A stretch of 64,000 bases of DNA from Bradyrhizobium lupini (GCF_040939785.1 NZ_CP162553.1:6033001-6097000); one strand, 5' to 3'; numbered from the stretch's first letter, positions 52,135-60,999 are shown. The notes: generated by a model from the letters alone, not told the origin. Program-made: numbers and translations.

Positions 52135-52875
52135 TCAGCGCGAGGCGCTGGTCTTGTCGATGTCGCCGACGACGGCCCTCCTGCGGTATTCGTCGCCAAT
52201 GGCAAAATGCTTGCGCAGTGTCGCATCCGCTCGCTCAGGGTCGCGCGCGATGATCGCGTCGAATATGCGCCGGTGGTCGTCGATGAGGTACGTCTTCATC
52301 GACGGGAAGGCCTGCACCAGCTTGCGGCGGCTGCGATGCGAATGCGTCAACAGACCCGCCAGCGACCCGTGCAGGACGGTCAGCGTCTCCGAATGCGAGG
52401 CCACGACGATTGCGCGATGGAATTCGAAGTCGGCCATGCCGCCGGCATCGGACTCGTCGATGGTGTCCCCAATTTTCGCCAGTGCACGCTGCAGCCGTTC
52501 GAAATCGGCAATGTTGGCGCGCTCGCAGGCGAGGCGGATCGCCTGGCATTCGATCGCGACGCGCGCCTGCATGACGTCGTCAAGCATGTCTGCCTGGTGG
52601 GCAAGGGCGAAGGTGAAGAAGTCGTTCAGTACCGAGACGTCCGGCCGGGCCACCACAGTGCCGATGCGGTCGCGGATCTCAACGATGCCGAGCACCGTAA
52701 GGGCACGCAGCGCCTCGCGGACGATCGGCCGGCTAACGCCAAGCAGGGTGGCGAGCTCGCGTTCCGAGACCAGGCGGTCGCCCGGCCTGAGCGAGCCCGC
52801 GAGCAGGCGTTCGCGCAGGAAGGCAAACACCTTCTCAAACCCTTTTTCGGCTTCGACCGCGCGCTTAAGCTCCAT
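52135..52875 (-). CDS. GntR-family (FadR subfamily, FCD domain) transcriptional regulator
   Basis: A 246-residue regulator. The winged helix shows RLLAGSLRPGDRLVSERELA and VSRPIVREALRALTVLGIVE near residues 25-65. The FCD effector domain follows with FEFHRAIVVASHSETL and DDHRRIFDAIIARDPERA, which keep the metal-binding His pattern. ATG 52875 is preferred over an in-frame TTG at 52920 because an operator-like palindrome lies in the stretch between. It is the first gene of the minus-strand operon and probably represses it. Confidence 0.88.
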   Translation of the reverse strand: MELKRAVEAEKGFEKVFAFLRERLLAGSLRPGDRLVSERELATLLGVSRPIVREALRALTVLGIVEIRDRIGTVVARPDVSVLNDFFTFALAHQADMLDDVMQARVAIECQAIRLACERANIADFERLQRALAKIGDTIDESDAGGMADFEFHRAIVVASHSETLTVLHGSLAGLLTHSHRSRRKLVQAFPSMKTYLIDDHRRIFDAIIARDPERADATLRKHFAIGDEYRRRAVVGDIDKTSASR

Positions 52876-52885
52876 CCCGATCTCG

Positions 52886-52909
52886 CTGGTCTGATCTTGG
52901 TCAGACCAG
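52886..52909 (-). promoter_or_regulatory. FadR-type operator next to the regulator start codon
   Basis: CTGGTCTGA and TCAGACCAG form a perfect nine-base inverted repeat with a six-base spacer. Its right half contains TGGT-CAG-ACCA at 52898-52908, the TGGTnnnACCA form bound by FadR-subfamily regulators. It lies 11 bases upstream of the ATG at 52875, so binding should block transcription or translation of the operon. Confidence 0.7.
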
Positions 52910-53291
52910 TATGACGACAAGCTGACCTCGTCAACTCTTTTGATGTGGGGCTATCCGTGGATTCCGGTTTCAGTGCAAGTCGGTCGAGGTGGGGCCGTGT
53001 AGCGCGCGGCCCCGGAATCAGGCGTGGCTTGGAAACGCGCCTCCTTCCGTTGTGCTGGACGGCTGAGACCGGGCAGCATGCGGAAGGCACCGAACCAAAT
53101 CCCTTCTTCGGCCGTTTCGAGTCCGACCCACAACTTGTTGGATTGTGGAATGGAGAAAGCCTCCCCCACTTGGCAAGAGGATCGTTTTTTGGAAATTGAC
53201 AGATCTTCGTGTTGTCCAGATCCTCGACAAACCTCGGGAGGGCTCTTGATCGAGCGGTGTGTTGGCGATGTCTTCAGGATAGTCCCCGCGC
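52910..53291. other. Promoter-bearing intergenic interval, no gene seen
   Basis: About 380 bases between the GntR operator and the end of the GH13 gene. Frames on both strands show no recognisable protein. It should contain the promoter of the sugar operon. Confidence 0.4.
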
Positions 53292-55166
53292 CTACGTCAG
53301 CGTCCAGATCCGTCCATAATGCGGCGGGATATTTAGATCTACTTGCTGAAGCGAAGGCACGTTCCTCAGGTCGAGAGCGCCGCCATGCAGCTCTTCGACG
53401 TAATCCCCGGCCATCGGAAACCAGAACGGGACGGTCCGGTCAGTCTCTCCAAAATTCACGGCGATCAAGGTGTAGCGACCACGGTCGTAGCGGGCGAAAA
53501 GAAGCACTCCGAACTGCTGATATCGGTGCCAGTCATTGAAGAAGAAATACGTGCCCTGACGAATGTGGTCGCGGTGCCGCCGGATCCGCAGCAGCTTACG
53601 CACCAGGCTTAGGGTGGGCCGTCCTGAATCATCGTAGAAGAAATCCCAGCGCATGGGCCGCAGCAGCGAGACGCGGCCCATTCCGAAATCGGGCAGAAAG
53701 TAGTTTTCGGCGAATTCCTCGCCTTGCCAAAGCATCGGAATTCCTTTGCTCATCAGCAGGCCGATCAAATAGGGCTGCAGCATGTACCAGCGTGCCCGGT
53801 CTCCCTCGGCGAACAGCGGATTGCCGGCTTCGTCGGGGTTGGAGGTGCCGAAATTGCACAGAAAGCGCTCGTGATCGTGATTCTCGATGTACTGGAGCGC
53901 GGTCTTGGGGATGTCGTCGCCGTTGACGGTCTCCCGGTCGGGGTAGCCGAAGAGGCCAAGCTGCAGGCCGAGGTCGGCGAGCCGGCCGCGATCCCCCTGG
54001 GCTACCGCGCGTGCCGCGCCATAGGTGCCGTTCTGCCACGTGCAGTTGGAATAGGTCGAGCGCAGCACGTCCTCCGGAGCTTCGAGCTGTTCGGCCATCT
54101 GCACGAGAGTCAGCGGCCTGCCGGCCGCTCCGTCGAAGCGGCTCCAGTACGGGCGACCTGCCGCGATGTTCGCCTTGGTCAGCTGGTGCGTCTCATAGAC
54201 CAGGCTCGCATAGCCCACGCCCATCGGCCCGTCCCAATAGTTCGGGACGCAGTCGTAACGGAAGCCGTCGACGTGATAGACCTCCAACCAATGGTGATTT
54301 GCCGTGTAAAAGAAGTCCCGCGTGATCGCCCGATTGAAATCCGTGCTCTTGCCGAAGTTGCTGAAGTAGTCCTTGGCAAACGGCCCCATGAACGGATTAT
54401 CGCGGTACCGCAGCCGCGTGTAGGCGTCGTAGTACGGGAAATCCACGCCCGTATGGCCATAGACGACGTCCACGATCACCGCGATCCCGTGCTGGTGGCA
54501 GATGTCGACTAGCTGCTGGAAATCCGACCGCTTGCCGAAACGCTCGTCGACGCCGAAATAGCCGATCGGCAGATAGCCCCAATCGACCGAGTTGCCGACG
54601 TTGGACAGCGGCATGATCTCGATGACGTTGATCCCGAGGTCGGCGAGGTAGGCGACCAGCCCGCGAGCGCGGTCGAGGTCGTTGCCAAACTCGGCGATGT
54701 TCACCTCATACAGGATCAGGTCTGCCGGCGCGGGCGTTCGCCATTGCGCCTCGCCGGCACTCCAGAGGTAGGGCTGGTAGCCCAGAGTGAAGGCGGATTG
54801 CCTGCCGACACCAAACTCGCGCGCAAATGGGTCGACGATCCAGTCGAGCGTTCCGACGTTCGGGTTGGTGATGGTGTAGCGATAGACATAGCGACCCGGA
54901 CTGCCCCAGGGCGAGCCCGGCACCGCGGGCGGCGTCCCGGCGACGGGGACCGTGACCGACCAGAAGTCGCCATATGGAGCACGAACGCTGTGCGCCAGCC
55001 GAAACTCCCGGGCCGGCATCTCCTGCAGGAACTGGTCCGCCTCATGGATGATCTTCACGGTGACGACGTTGCCGTCAGCCGCCGACACCCAGGGCATCCA
55101 GAGTCCGAACGTCACCGCGCCGTTGCTTTCCACGGCGCCCAAGGATCCGAGTGGCATCAGGTTCAT
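53292..55166 (-). CDS. GH13-family alpha-glycosidase/transferase
   Basis: A 624-residue protein with an N-terminal beta-sandwich (CBM48/E-set like, residues 1-110). The GH13 barrel follows: DLGINVIEIMPLSNVG near 183, AVIVDVVYGHTG near 237, EVYHVDGFRYDC near 301 (nucleophile Asp in the second D), LTLVQMAEQLEAPED near 355 (Glu acid/base) and IENHDHERFL near 433. This fits branching, trehalohydrolase or related enzymes. ATG 55166 overlaps the upstream GMC-DUF1080 gene by ATGA, so they are co-expressed. The exact bond is uncertain. Confidence 0.87.
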   Translation of the reverse strand: MNLMPLGSLGAVESNGAVTFGLWMPWVSAADGNVVTVKIIHEADQFLQEMPAREFRLAHSVRAPYGDFWSVTVPVAGTPPAVPGSPWGSPGRYVYRYTITNPNVGTLDWIVDPFAREFGVGRQSAFTLGYQPYLWSAGEAQWRTPAPADLILYEVNIAEFGNDLDRARGLVAYLADLGINVIEIMPLSNVGNSVDWGYLPIGYFGVDERFGKRSDFQQLVDICHQHGIAVIVDVVYGHTGVDFPYYDAYTRLRYRDNPFMGPFAKDYFSNFGKSTDFNRAITRDFFYTANHHWLEVYHVDGFRYDCVPNYWDGPMGVGYASLVYETHQLTKANIAAGRPYWSRFDGAAGRPLTLVQMAEQLEAPEDVLRSTYSNCTWQNGTYGAARAVAQGDRGRLADLGLQLGLFGYPDRETVNGDDIPKTALQYIENHDHERFLCNFGTSNPDEAGNPLFAEGDRARWYMLQPYLIGLLMSKGIPMLWQGEEFAENYFLPDFGMGRVSLLRPMRWDFFYDDSGRPTLSLVRKLLRIRRHRDHIRQGTYFFFNDWHRYQQFGVLLFARYDRGRYTLIAVNFGETDRTVPFWFPMAGDYVEELHGGALDLRNVPSLQQVDLNIPPHYGRIWTLT

Positions 55167-57631
55167 GCCACGAGACCCTCCAACGACTTCCACTGAATGT
55201 TGCGAAAGAGCACGCGACCCGTATGAGTTTGCAGGCCGATGAAGCGCGGGTCCTGAGCGGTGGACGGCAGCCCGCGGCGCGGGGACTGCGGATCGCCCGC
55301 GAAATGGAAAATGTTCACCGTCTGCTCGTTCAGCGCGACGGTGATGTCGGCACCATCGACGGTGATCTCATAGCTGTTCCATTCTCCCACCGGATGGACC
55401 GTCAGCGGACCGTCGGTCGGCCCCTTGAAGGAGTAGACCGCACCCGTCCTGTGGATGGGCGCATTGTCCGGCCGGGCCAGTTCGTCGATCTGAATCTCGA
55501 AGCCGAAGTTGACGCCGACATAGGCCGTGTTGTCGTAGCCCTCGTTCCGGGGGTCCGGGAAGCCGATGAAGACGCCCGAATTGTCGTCCGGCGCCGTCGT
55601 CATCCATTGCAGCCGCAAAACATAGCGAGGCGGCGTCCGGCGCTTCAGCCAGAGCAGCCCCAGATCGGTCCCCGTTCGTGCCTCGAGAACCCCGCGCCGG
55701 ACCCGGAACGAGCCAGGGTCGTCCCGGCCGGGCTGGTTGCTGATCATCGACATTGTCCAGTCCCCGAGAGAGGTGCCATCGAACAGCGTCTCGAAACCCG
55801 CCTCGGCCGCGAAGGCAGGAGGCGTCATGATCAGGTCGCCGGTGCGGCGCGAGAGCGCTATCCCGGTCAGCATCGGGTTGGGCGAACCGATGCTCGGGAA
55901 GAGCGCCGGGCCGGCCGCATACAGGTTCTCGGTGTGATGGAAGCGTCCGTTGCCGTCCGTGACGCTCGTGGTCGGATCGGTGCCCATCCAAAGTGTCCCG
56001 GCTTCATGATGGGTCGTCCCGAGCCCGTCCTGGTTGCTCTGGAGCACCTGCATGGGCTGACCGTTGGCCAAGACGGCGGCGACCTTTTGCATCGCCGCAT
56101 CCATGACGGCCCAGAGATCCTGATCGCGCTGCGTCGGTGTCAGCGCAACCGATGCACGACGAACGCCGTATTCGTCTGTCCGCGAGCTCAGATCGACGCG
56201 GCCTGGATGAGCGGCGGGATTGGCCGGATCGGCGGGCTCCATCTCTCCGAGCCCTCTGATTGCAATTGCGACATGCGTGTCGGTCGAGGTCTTCAGCTGA
56301 TCGAAAAAGCCGACGTCGGGCACCTTGCGGTAGAGCTCGTCCTCGGCGCCGCTGGTGTTGCCGCCGCCGCTCGCGGAGATCTGAAGGTGGAAGTGGCCGA
56401 TCAGATCACCATTCGGGCGCGTTGCCCGTCCCTTCACGAACAGGGCCGCAGTCTGCAGCTCGTTCACCGCCGGCGAAAGCCCGGAAATCGCCGACCGCGG
56501 CACGCGGATGACAAGGTTCGAGCGAAGGTGCGCAATCAGATTCTTGCCGATGAGCGACAGGGTCGGAAGTCCGGTGGCATCGAACGATGCGAGAGCCAGC
56601 CGCGCGTTCTCGATCGTGCCGAGCGCGATGACAACGGCACCACCGGGTGCCAGATCTATCGGACCTCGACTGGTGTCGATGCCTGAGATGCGCCAGGTCC
56701 CTGCCGCGGTGGGGACGCTGCGCAGCGTCAGCACATGCGTGTCGGGCAGCACCATGAATTCCTTGACCGAATCATTGCCGTTGGAGTCGCTCGCCGCAGT
56801 CCGAGCCGCCTTCATCAGCAGCGGAACGACGCTGAACTTGTTCAGCGGGAAGAACCCCGCGTGTGGCGGGCGCGCCTGCACAGCCAGCGGCGCTTCCAGC
56901 TTCAGCAGGTTTAGGAGGTCGTTTTGCGAAAGTCCGCCGCTCGACGACAGGCCAAGCAACTGTGCGGGGTCGGCGCCCGACTTCAGCAGCGGAGATGGCG
57001 GGAGCGCGTCGAGCGCGAACGCTCCGGGCACGCTCGACAAACTGTCGAAGAGCCGGCGACGCAGCGCATTCTGCAATTCGCCGAAAATGAAGTCGTTCGC
57101 CTCGTCGACACCGATCTGGCGAGAACTCTCATCGAAATAGCGGCTGTTCAGATCGACTACGGTGTTTGCGGGCCAACCCAACATCTCCTCGTCCAGCAGA
57201 CGAGGCGACCAACCGCCCCAATAGAGCGATCTGCCCCCGAGCGTGTACGCTAGTCCTTTGAAGGGAATAGTCGACTTCCATGGAATTCCCCAGACCTCGT
57301 TGCGTGGGGGCTCCGGCTGCGGCAGGCTTTCGTTCAAAAGGAACGGATTAGCCGGATCGGCAAACCCTTGGATCCCCGTGTTCTGAACATGCTCAGGGAC
57401 GGTGAACATCCCGGCATCGACGACCAGCGTCCTCAATCCGCCACCCGTTTGTTTCTGGCGGAACCACAAATGCTCAGCCATCGCAGAACCGAACGTCCCG
57501 CCTCCCACGATGATGAAATCGAACGGACGCCCGCCTGCGGATTTCCAGGCATCAACTTCCGCGAGATTGTTGCAGAGATAGCGGCCTTGAATGTCTTTGG
57601 TGAACGAGGTCGTTTCCGTAGTGATTGGCAT
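55163..57631 (-). CDS. GMC-type FAD sugar oxidoreductase fused to a DUF1080 (3-keto-glycoside hydrolase/lyase) domain
   Basis: An 822-residue two-domain protein. Residues 1-610 are a GMC oxidoreductase with the FAD loop FIIVGGGTFGSAMAEH near 39, RSLYWGGWSPRL near 133, and THHEAGTLWMGTDP plus GSPNPMLTGIALSRRTGD near 545-600 in the active-site region. Residues 615-822 are DUF1080: ETLFDGTSLGDW, NSGVFIGFPDPRN, FGFEIQIDELARPD, TGAVYSFKGP, GEWNSYEI and GLQTHTGRVLFRNIQW. Oxidation of a sugar C3 hydroxyl followed by cleavage of the 3-keto-glycoside is the expected combined chemistry. No signal peptide is seen. ATG 57631 follows AGGAGACGGGC. It overlaps the GH13 gene by ATGA. Confidence 0.85.
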   Translation of the reverse strand: MPITTETTSFTKDIQGRYLCNNLAEVDAWKSAGGRPFDFIIVGGGTFGSAMAEHLWFRQKQTGGGLRTLVVDAGMFTVPEHVQNTGIQGFADPANPFLLNESLPQPEPPRNEVWGIPWKSTIPFKGLAYTLGGRSLYWGGWSPRLLDEEMLGWPANTVVDLNSRYFDESSRQIGVDEANDFIFGELQNALRRRLFDSLSSVPGAFALDALPPSPLLKSGADPAQLLGLSSSGGLSQNDLLNLLKLEAPLAVQARPPHAGFFPLNKFSVVPLLMKAARTAASDSNGNDSVKEFMVLPDTHVLTLRSVPTAAGTWRISGIDTSRGPIDLAPGGAVVIALGTIENARLALASFDATGLPTLSLIGKNLIAHLRSNLVIRVPRSAISGLSPAVNELQTAALFVKGRATRPNGDLIGHFHLQISASGGGNTSGAEDELYRKVPDVGFFDQLKTSTDTHVAIAIRGLGEMEPADPANPAAHPGRVDLSSRTDEYGVRRASVALTPTQRDQDLWAVMDAAMQKVAAVLANGQPMQVLQSNQDGLGTTHHEAGTLWMGTDPTTSVTDGNGRFHHTENLYAAGPALFPSIGSPNPMLTGIALSRRTGDLIMTPPAFAAEAGFETLFDGTSLGDWTMSMISNQPGRDDPGSFRVRRGVLEARTGTDLGLLWLKRRTPPRYVLRLQWMTTAPDDNSGVFIGFPDPRNEGYDNTAYVGVNFGFEIQIDELARPDNAPIHRTGAVYSFKGPTDGPLTVHPVGEWNSYEITVDGADITVALNEQTVNIFHFAGDPQSPRRGLPSTAQDPRFIGLQTHTGRVLFRNIQWKSLEGLVA

Positions 57632-58035
57632 TGCCCGTCTCCTGGTGCAATCCTCGGACTCGCCTGAGTGTTAAGACACGGCTTCCTTCAACCTTAAATG
57701 AGCTAATTCACAGATTGCTCTTCTTTCACTGCCGAGGCCCGGTGCGACGACGGCCTCTTAGGCCGCCAAGTTCCAAATCCTCGCACAAGAGCCCGGAACC
57801 TGTTGAGTCAGAAACGCTGAAGCTCCGCCGAATTTCGCGCAAGCTGCTGGATACCGTCCACGCCCCCAGCCCTGCTCCGCTACTACGTCGCGAGCCACCG
57901 AACTGGTTGCGGCATTCGGCTTTGCCATCTCGATCACCTTGAAGGATGCGGACCAACTTTCGACCAATGGCCATATCCGGTGACGCTGTGGCGGGCTGAT
58001 GCTGTTCGCCGAAGTCCAAAAAGCTGCGCCCCGGC
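57632..58035. other. Intergenic interval
   Basis: About 400 bases with no supported gene. Overlapping minus-strand frames at 57726-58102 have shadow composition. The promoter for the GMC-DUF1080/GH13 operon should lie in its left part. Confidence 0.4.
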
Positions 58036-58257
58036 ATGCCGATCCAGACCGTGATGGACAGTACCGGCGACAGCCGTCACTTCTTCGACTCGGACGATGC
58101 ACGAGAATTAGCCAAGGCGGAGCAGCGGTTCCGCGAGCTGACGAACGTCGGCTTCACCGCTGCGGTCCGAACCGGTTCAGGTCAGGTGTCGCAGATCCGA
58201 TCGTTCGACCCCACGGCGGAAGAAACTCTTTTCTTCCCCCGGCTGGTCGGCGGCTGA
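58036..58257 (+). CDS. Small conserved hypothetical protein
   Basis: A 73-residue protein starting MPIQTVMDSTGDSRHFFDSDD with a helical charged core (ARELAKAEQRFRELTNVGF) and a C-terminal strand with DPTAEETLFFPRL. It looks like a ubiquitin-fold small protein family that is frequent in Bradyrhizobium. It precedes a frameshifted small gene. Confidence 0.65.
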   Translation: MPIQTVMDSTGDSRHFFDSDDARELAKAEQRFRELTNVGFTAAVRTGSGQVSQIRSFDPTAEETLFFPRLVGG

Positions 58258-58268
58258 ATTGCTGAGCC

Positions 58269-58692
58269 GTGTGGCTGTTCAGGCCGTCGCGGCCGGATGA
58301 ACGCTCACGGATGAGGGCTGCAAAGGCGCTGTTCATTAGACACGGCGCCGAGAGCACTCCGGAAGGACGCGCGCTGCTGCTGCTGCGGCATTACCTCTCG
58401 CCTGTCCAACGGCGGCAATTCGCGGAGAAGGGTTATTTCGAGGTAATCGGTGGCGACACGGGGCAACTGCTACAGAATCTATGCGGGAGCGGCTGCGAAT
58501 GTCTGCGAGGTCGGCGAAAACGGCCGTCCAAGGATCGGCTTGTGTTTCCTGCCCGTTGGCGACCTTCCGATTGGAGACGTCATGCTGGCCCAGAAGATCG
58601 CGCTCGAAACGTGCGAGGGCAGCGCGCTCGCAGTAGCCCGAAAGTTCACTCCCAGCGGTTTCTTGTTCAGCCGGTCCCGCCCGCTTCGGTAG
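58269..58692 (+). pseudogene. Conserved rhizobial protein gene split by a one-base insertion
   Basis: Frame 1 encodes RRQFAEKGYFEVIGGDTG, then a shift is needed at a GGGG run near 58460. In the second frame the protein continues NCYRIYAGAAANVCEV and LCFLPVGDLPIGDVMLAQKIALE. Together they give one protein of about 140 residues of a type often found as a single gene in Bradyrhizobium. It may be a genuine lesion or a sequencing slip. The function is unknown. Confidence 0.65.
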
Positions 58693-58798
58693 CGGCGGCG
58701 TTGCGTCGCGCGTCGGTGGCGTCGCGTGTTGCCCATCGCCGCTGGCAAACCGCAGCGGTAGGCCTGGAGCGATAGGTAGAGTGGAAGTCCCACTCAGG

Positions 58799-58978
58799 GG
58801 CCGACAGCCGCCTTGACCCAAGCCGGACATTCGATGCCAAACACTGGCGTTCCGCACATCTCTGCCAGGAGGTGGTTGCAACAAACATATCTCAGATCCG
58901 CATCGAGGAAGAGGATGGCCAAGCTCACCGGCGCGAGGTGAAATACCTCTGGCTCAGTCGCGGCCTTGTTGTTGGTGA
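58799..58978 (-). pseudogene. PAS-domain fragment
   Basis: The minus strand reads FHLAPVSLAILFLDADLRYV, then NHLLAEMCGTPVFGIE, a typical PAS start (APVxLALxDxDLRYxxxN...LAEMxG). About 60 residues are open, with no start codon or partner domain in reach. The remaining 800 bases between 58693 and 59490 show no gene; the fragment is probably debris of a sensor or cyclase gene. Confidence 0.5.
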
Positions 58979-59490
58979 CCTGGTGTGACGCATGAACCCC
59001 ATGGCCCTACCGCGACGTCACAGAGGCCCCAAAGATACAATGTAGGCACACACTGCTCCAGAACCTCACGCATCGCGAGAAGTCCCTTACAGAGGGGCGC
59101 GGGAACTACCTCGGGGGCCGAGAAGGCAGCATTCGCAGGATGACCGATCGGCTGCCGGTTCAAGGCCGAGCAGATGACCTCGATCGCGGTAGTCTAGTGC
59201 TCCAATCGGCACGCAGGCGACGATCCGGCGCTCGGAGAAGGAGCTGTCGAGCTCGGCTCGAATTGGATGCGCGTTCCACAACTGATCACGAAGGGAGCTG
59301 CGAGATCAGCGGTTCTCATGGAAGCATCTACATTGACCCCCTTAGAGCCGCGAGGCACGGCCACTCCAGCGGAGCCAAGGCTGGGGTGAGAACGGCATGC
59401 GTAACATCCTCAAGGGACCTCGCAACTGACCATGACGCAACCCGACACCGGAGCGGCGACCGTTACGTGAGAACAGCGCGTCCGTTCAAC

Positions 59491-59931
59491 TCACTCGCGG
59501 TAACGACAAAATTCGTCGCCGTTTTCATATTCAAAGCAGATTTTGACGCGGCGCCGCGGCCGATCCTCATCGCGGAATCGCGAGCGACGGTCCATATCTT
59601 CATCATCGCGCTGCGTCCGCCAATTGCCGCCCGTGGTGCGATGGTCCATATCTTCCATCATACGTCCCATATGCTGCTGACGCATGCGGTCCATACCCGT
59701 GCGATCCTCATCGCGCTGTGTTGTCCAGTCACGCTTAACGCGGGTATCTTCAGCGGCCTTACGCTCCCTCTCGCGCGCCTGATCGGACTGCTGCGGCGTA
59801 CGGTCCGGCTGAACAGGAGTCGTCTGGGTCTCGTTCGAGCCGGGTGCAGTCTCGGGTTGTTGAGCAAGGGCGAAGCCGGAGACTAGGAAAGAGGAGAGGA
59901 ACAGAACGGTCGCTGAAGCTGACTTACGCAT
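59491..59931 (-). CDS. Secreted highly charged protein
   Basis: A 146-residue protein with a signal peptide (RKSASATVLFLSSFLVSGFALAQ), then a very hydrophilic Arg/Asp/Gln-rich region (RDEDRTGMDRMRQQHMGRMMED). It ends with a short segment containing two cysteines (VKICFEYENGDEFCRYRE). ATG 59931 was preferred to the in-frame upstream start. It is probably periplasmic; the function is unknown. Confidence 0.6.
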   Translation of the reverse strand: MRKSASATVLFLSSFLVSGFALAQQPETAPGSNETQTTPVQPDRTPQQSDQARERERKAAEDTRVKRDWTTQRDEDRTGMDRMRQQHMGRMMEDMDHRTTGGNWRTQRDDEDMDRRSRFRDEDRPRRRVKICFEYENGDEFCRYRE

Positions 59932-60014
59932 GTCATATCCTCGTGGCAATTCTCCTCAACCGAGCGAGCGACGGATTGTTTCTGCTAAGGCCGCACTTTT
60001 TTAAGATGCGGTGC

Positions 60015-60126
60015 AAGGTGGCAAGGCGGCAAGGAAGCAAGGAAGCAAGGAAGCAAGGAAGCAAGGAAGCAAGGAAGCAAGGAAGCAAGGAAGCAAGGAA
60101 GCAAGGAAGCAAGGAAGCAAGGAAGC
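60015..60126. repeat. Octanucleotide tandem repeat, 12 perfect copies
   Basis: AAGGAAGC is repeated 12 times without error at 60031-60126, preceded by two degenerate units (AAGGTGGC, AAGGCGGC). An eight-base unit shifts the reading frame with each gain or loss. It does not lie inside a gene I trust but stands between the secreted-protein gene at 59931 and the MOSC relic. The number may vary between isolates. Confidence 0.9.
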
Positions 60127-60194
60127 GTCCGCTCAGCACAAGGCCGGCGGAAGGAGCCGCTCTCCGCCGATATTGCAGCGCGGAGCTAAACGCT

Positions 60195-60353
60195 TCCGGT
60201 TTGAAACGACAGTTGCTCTCGTGGGCGGAAACGGGCCCTCCATTCAAATGCGGGGTGCTGGGCGTGGTCAGGGCCGCCGGAGCGGTAGCGGCTGGCGATA
60301 CCGCGCGGGTTCGGGTCCCGTCCTCCTCTTTTCGCGCGTTGCCGGCGCTGTAG
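60195..60353 (+). pseudogene. Relic of the MOSC gene 3' end, copy C
   Basis: It matches the last 160 bases of the MOSC gene at 37351: CAGTTGCTCTCGTGGGCGG, GGGGTGCTGGGCGTGGTC, then ACCGCGCGGGTTCGGG and TGCCGGCGCTGTAG at the end. The copy is truncated at its 5' side just after the octamer repeat. It is followed by the two minus-strand genes as in copy A. Confidence 0.75.
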
Positions 60354-60359
60354 GACACT

Positions 60360-60782
60360 TCAGGAGGCGCTCGCCCTCGCTCGTTCGCGCGCCTCGCGCC
60401 GCCGTTCGCGACGTTCGCGGCGCCGCTTGGCACGGTCAGCGGGTTGCCGCAGCGGAGCAACCTGCGTCGCAGCGACTATCGGCGCCGGAGCCTCCTCGAC
60501 CAAAGACGCCTGGATCGGTTCGGTCGCAGCGGGGCGGGCTTCCATGAACTCGAGCACTGCCCGTCCTTTTGCCGTGATCTTCCACCCGCCACCGATCCGT
60601 TCGACCAGCCGGTGCGAAAAGATGTCGAGATCGGGCACCCGCGCGGCCAGGCGTTTGGTCCGGTCCGCCCAGTCGCGACCGCTGGTCGCCAGGATCGCCA
60701 TGTCGCGCTTGAGGTCCTCCATCACGGCGAAGCCGTCCGGATAGCTCACCAGGATCTTGAGGACCGTCACCTGGAAATTCAC
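60360..60782 (-). CDS. Small protein with winged-helix-like N terminus and Arg-rich tail
   Basis: A 140-residue protein. The N terminus (MNFQVTVLKILVSYPDGF, VMEDLKRDMAILATSG and KITAKGRAVLEFME) has the helix-strand pattern of a winged-helix domain. The tail is strongly basic (RAKRRRERRERRREARER). It is likely nucleic-acid binding. A truncated duplicate is at 40743. It lies between the MOSC relic and the 60799 gene. Confidence 0.7.
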   Translation of the reverse strand: MNFQVTVLKILVSYPDGFAVMEDLKRDMAILATSGRDWADRTKRLAARVPDLDIFSHRLVERIGGGWKITAKGRAVLEFMEARPAATEPIQASLVEEAPAPIVAATQVAPLRQPADRAKRRRERRERRREARERARASAS

Positions 60783-60798
60783 GCCCCCTCCGGATCAA

Positions 60799-60999
60799 TC
60801 AGCGCCACATCGTGGGTGCACGGGACAGCGCGTCGTGGCCGACCCGCCTTAGCCCATCGGGCGAAACCTCGCCTCTGGTGGCGGCCTCCAGGATTTTCGA
60901 AGCGACGTGAGTCCGTGCTCCAATCTCGCGGTGCGAAACGCTTTCGCAGACGTCGTCCAGGACCGCGCGCAAAAGCGCGGTTGTCTCCGTATCAAACAT
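60799..60999 (-). CDS. Small conserved protein, copy 3 of 3
   Basis: A 66-residue helical protein (MFDTETTALLRAVLDDV, HREIGARTHVASKILEA) with an intact tail DALSRAPTMWR. It is the best preserved of three copies (others at 29763 and 40886) and lies 16 bases upstream of the winged-helix-like gene, so the two are probably co-transcribed. The function is unknown. Confidence 0.72.
   Translation of the reverse strand: MFDTETTALLRAVLDDVCESVSHREIGARTHVASKILEAATRGEVSPDGLRRVGHDALSRAPTMWR

Noticed and set aside
55151..56686. Plus-strand open frame opposite the GMC-DUF1080 gene
   Set aside because: It is an antisense shadow of a gene with strong family motifs.
60031..60126. CRISPR-like array
   Set aside because: The unit is eight bases with no spacers; it is a simple tandem repeat.
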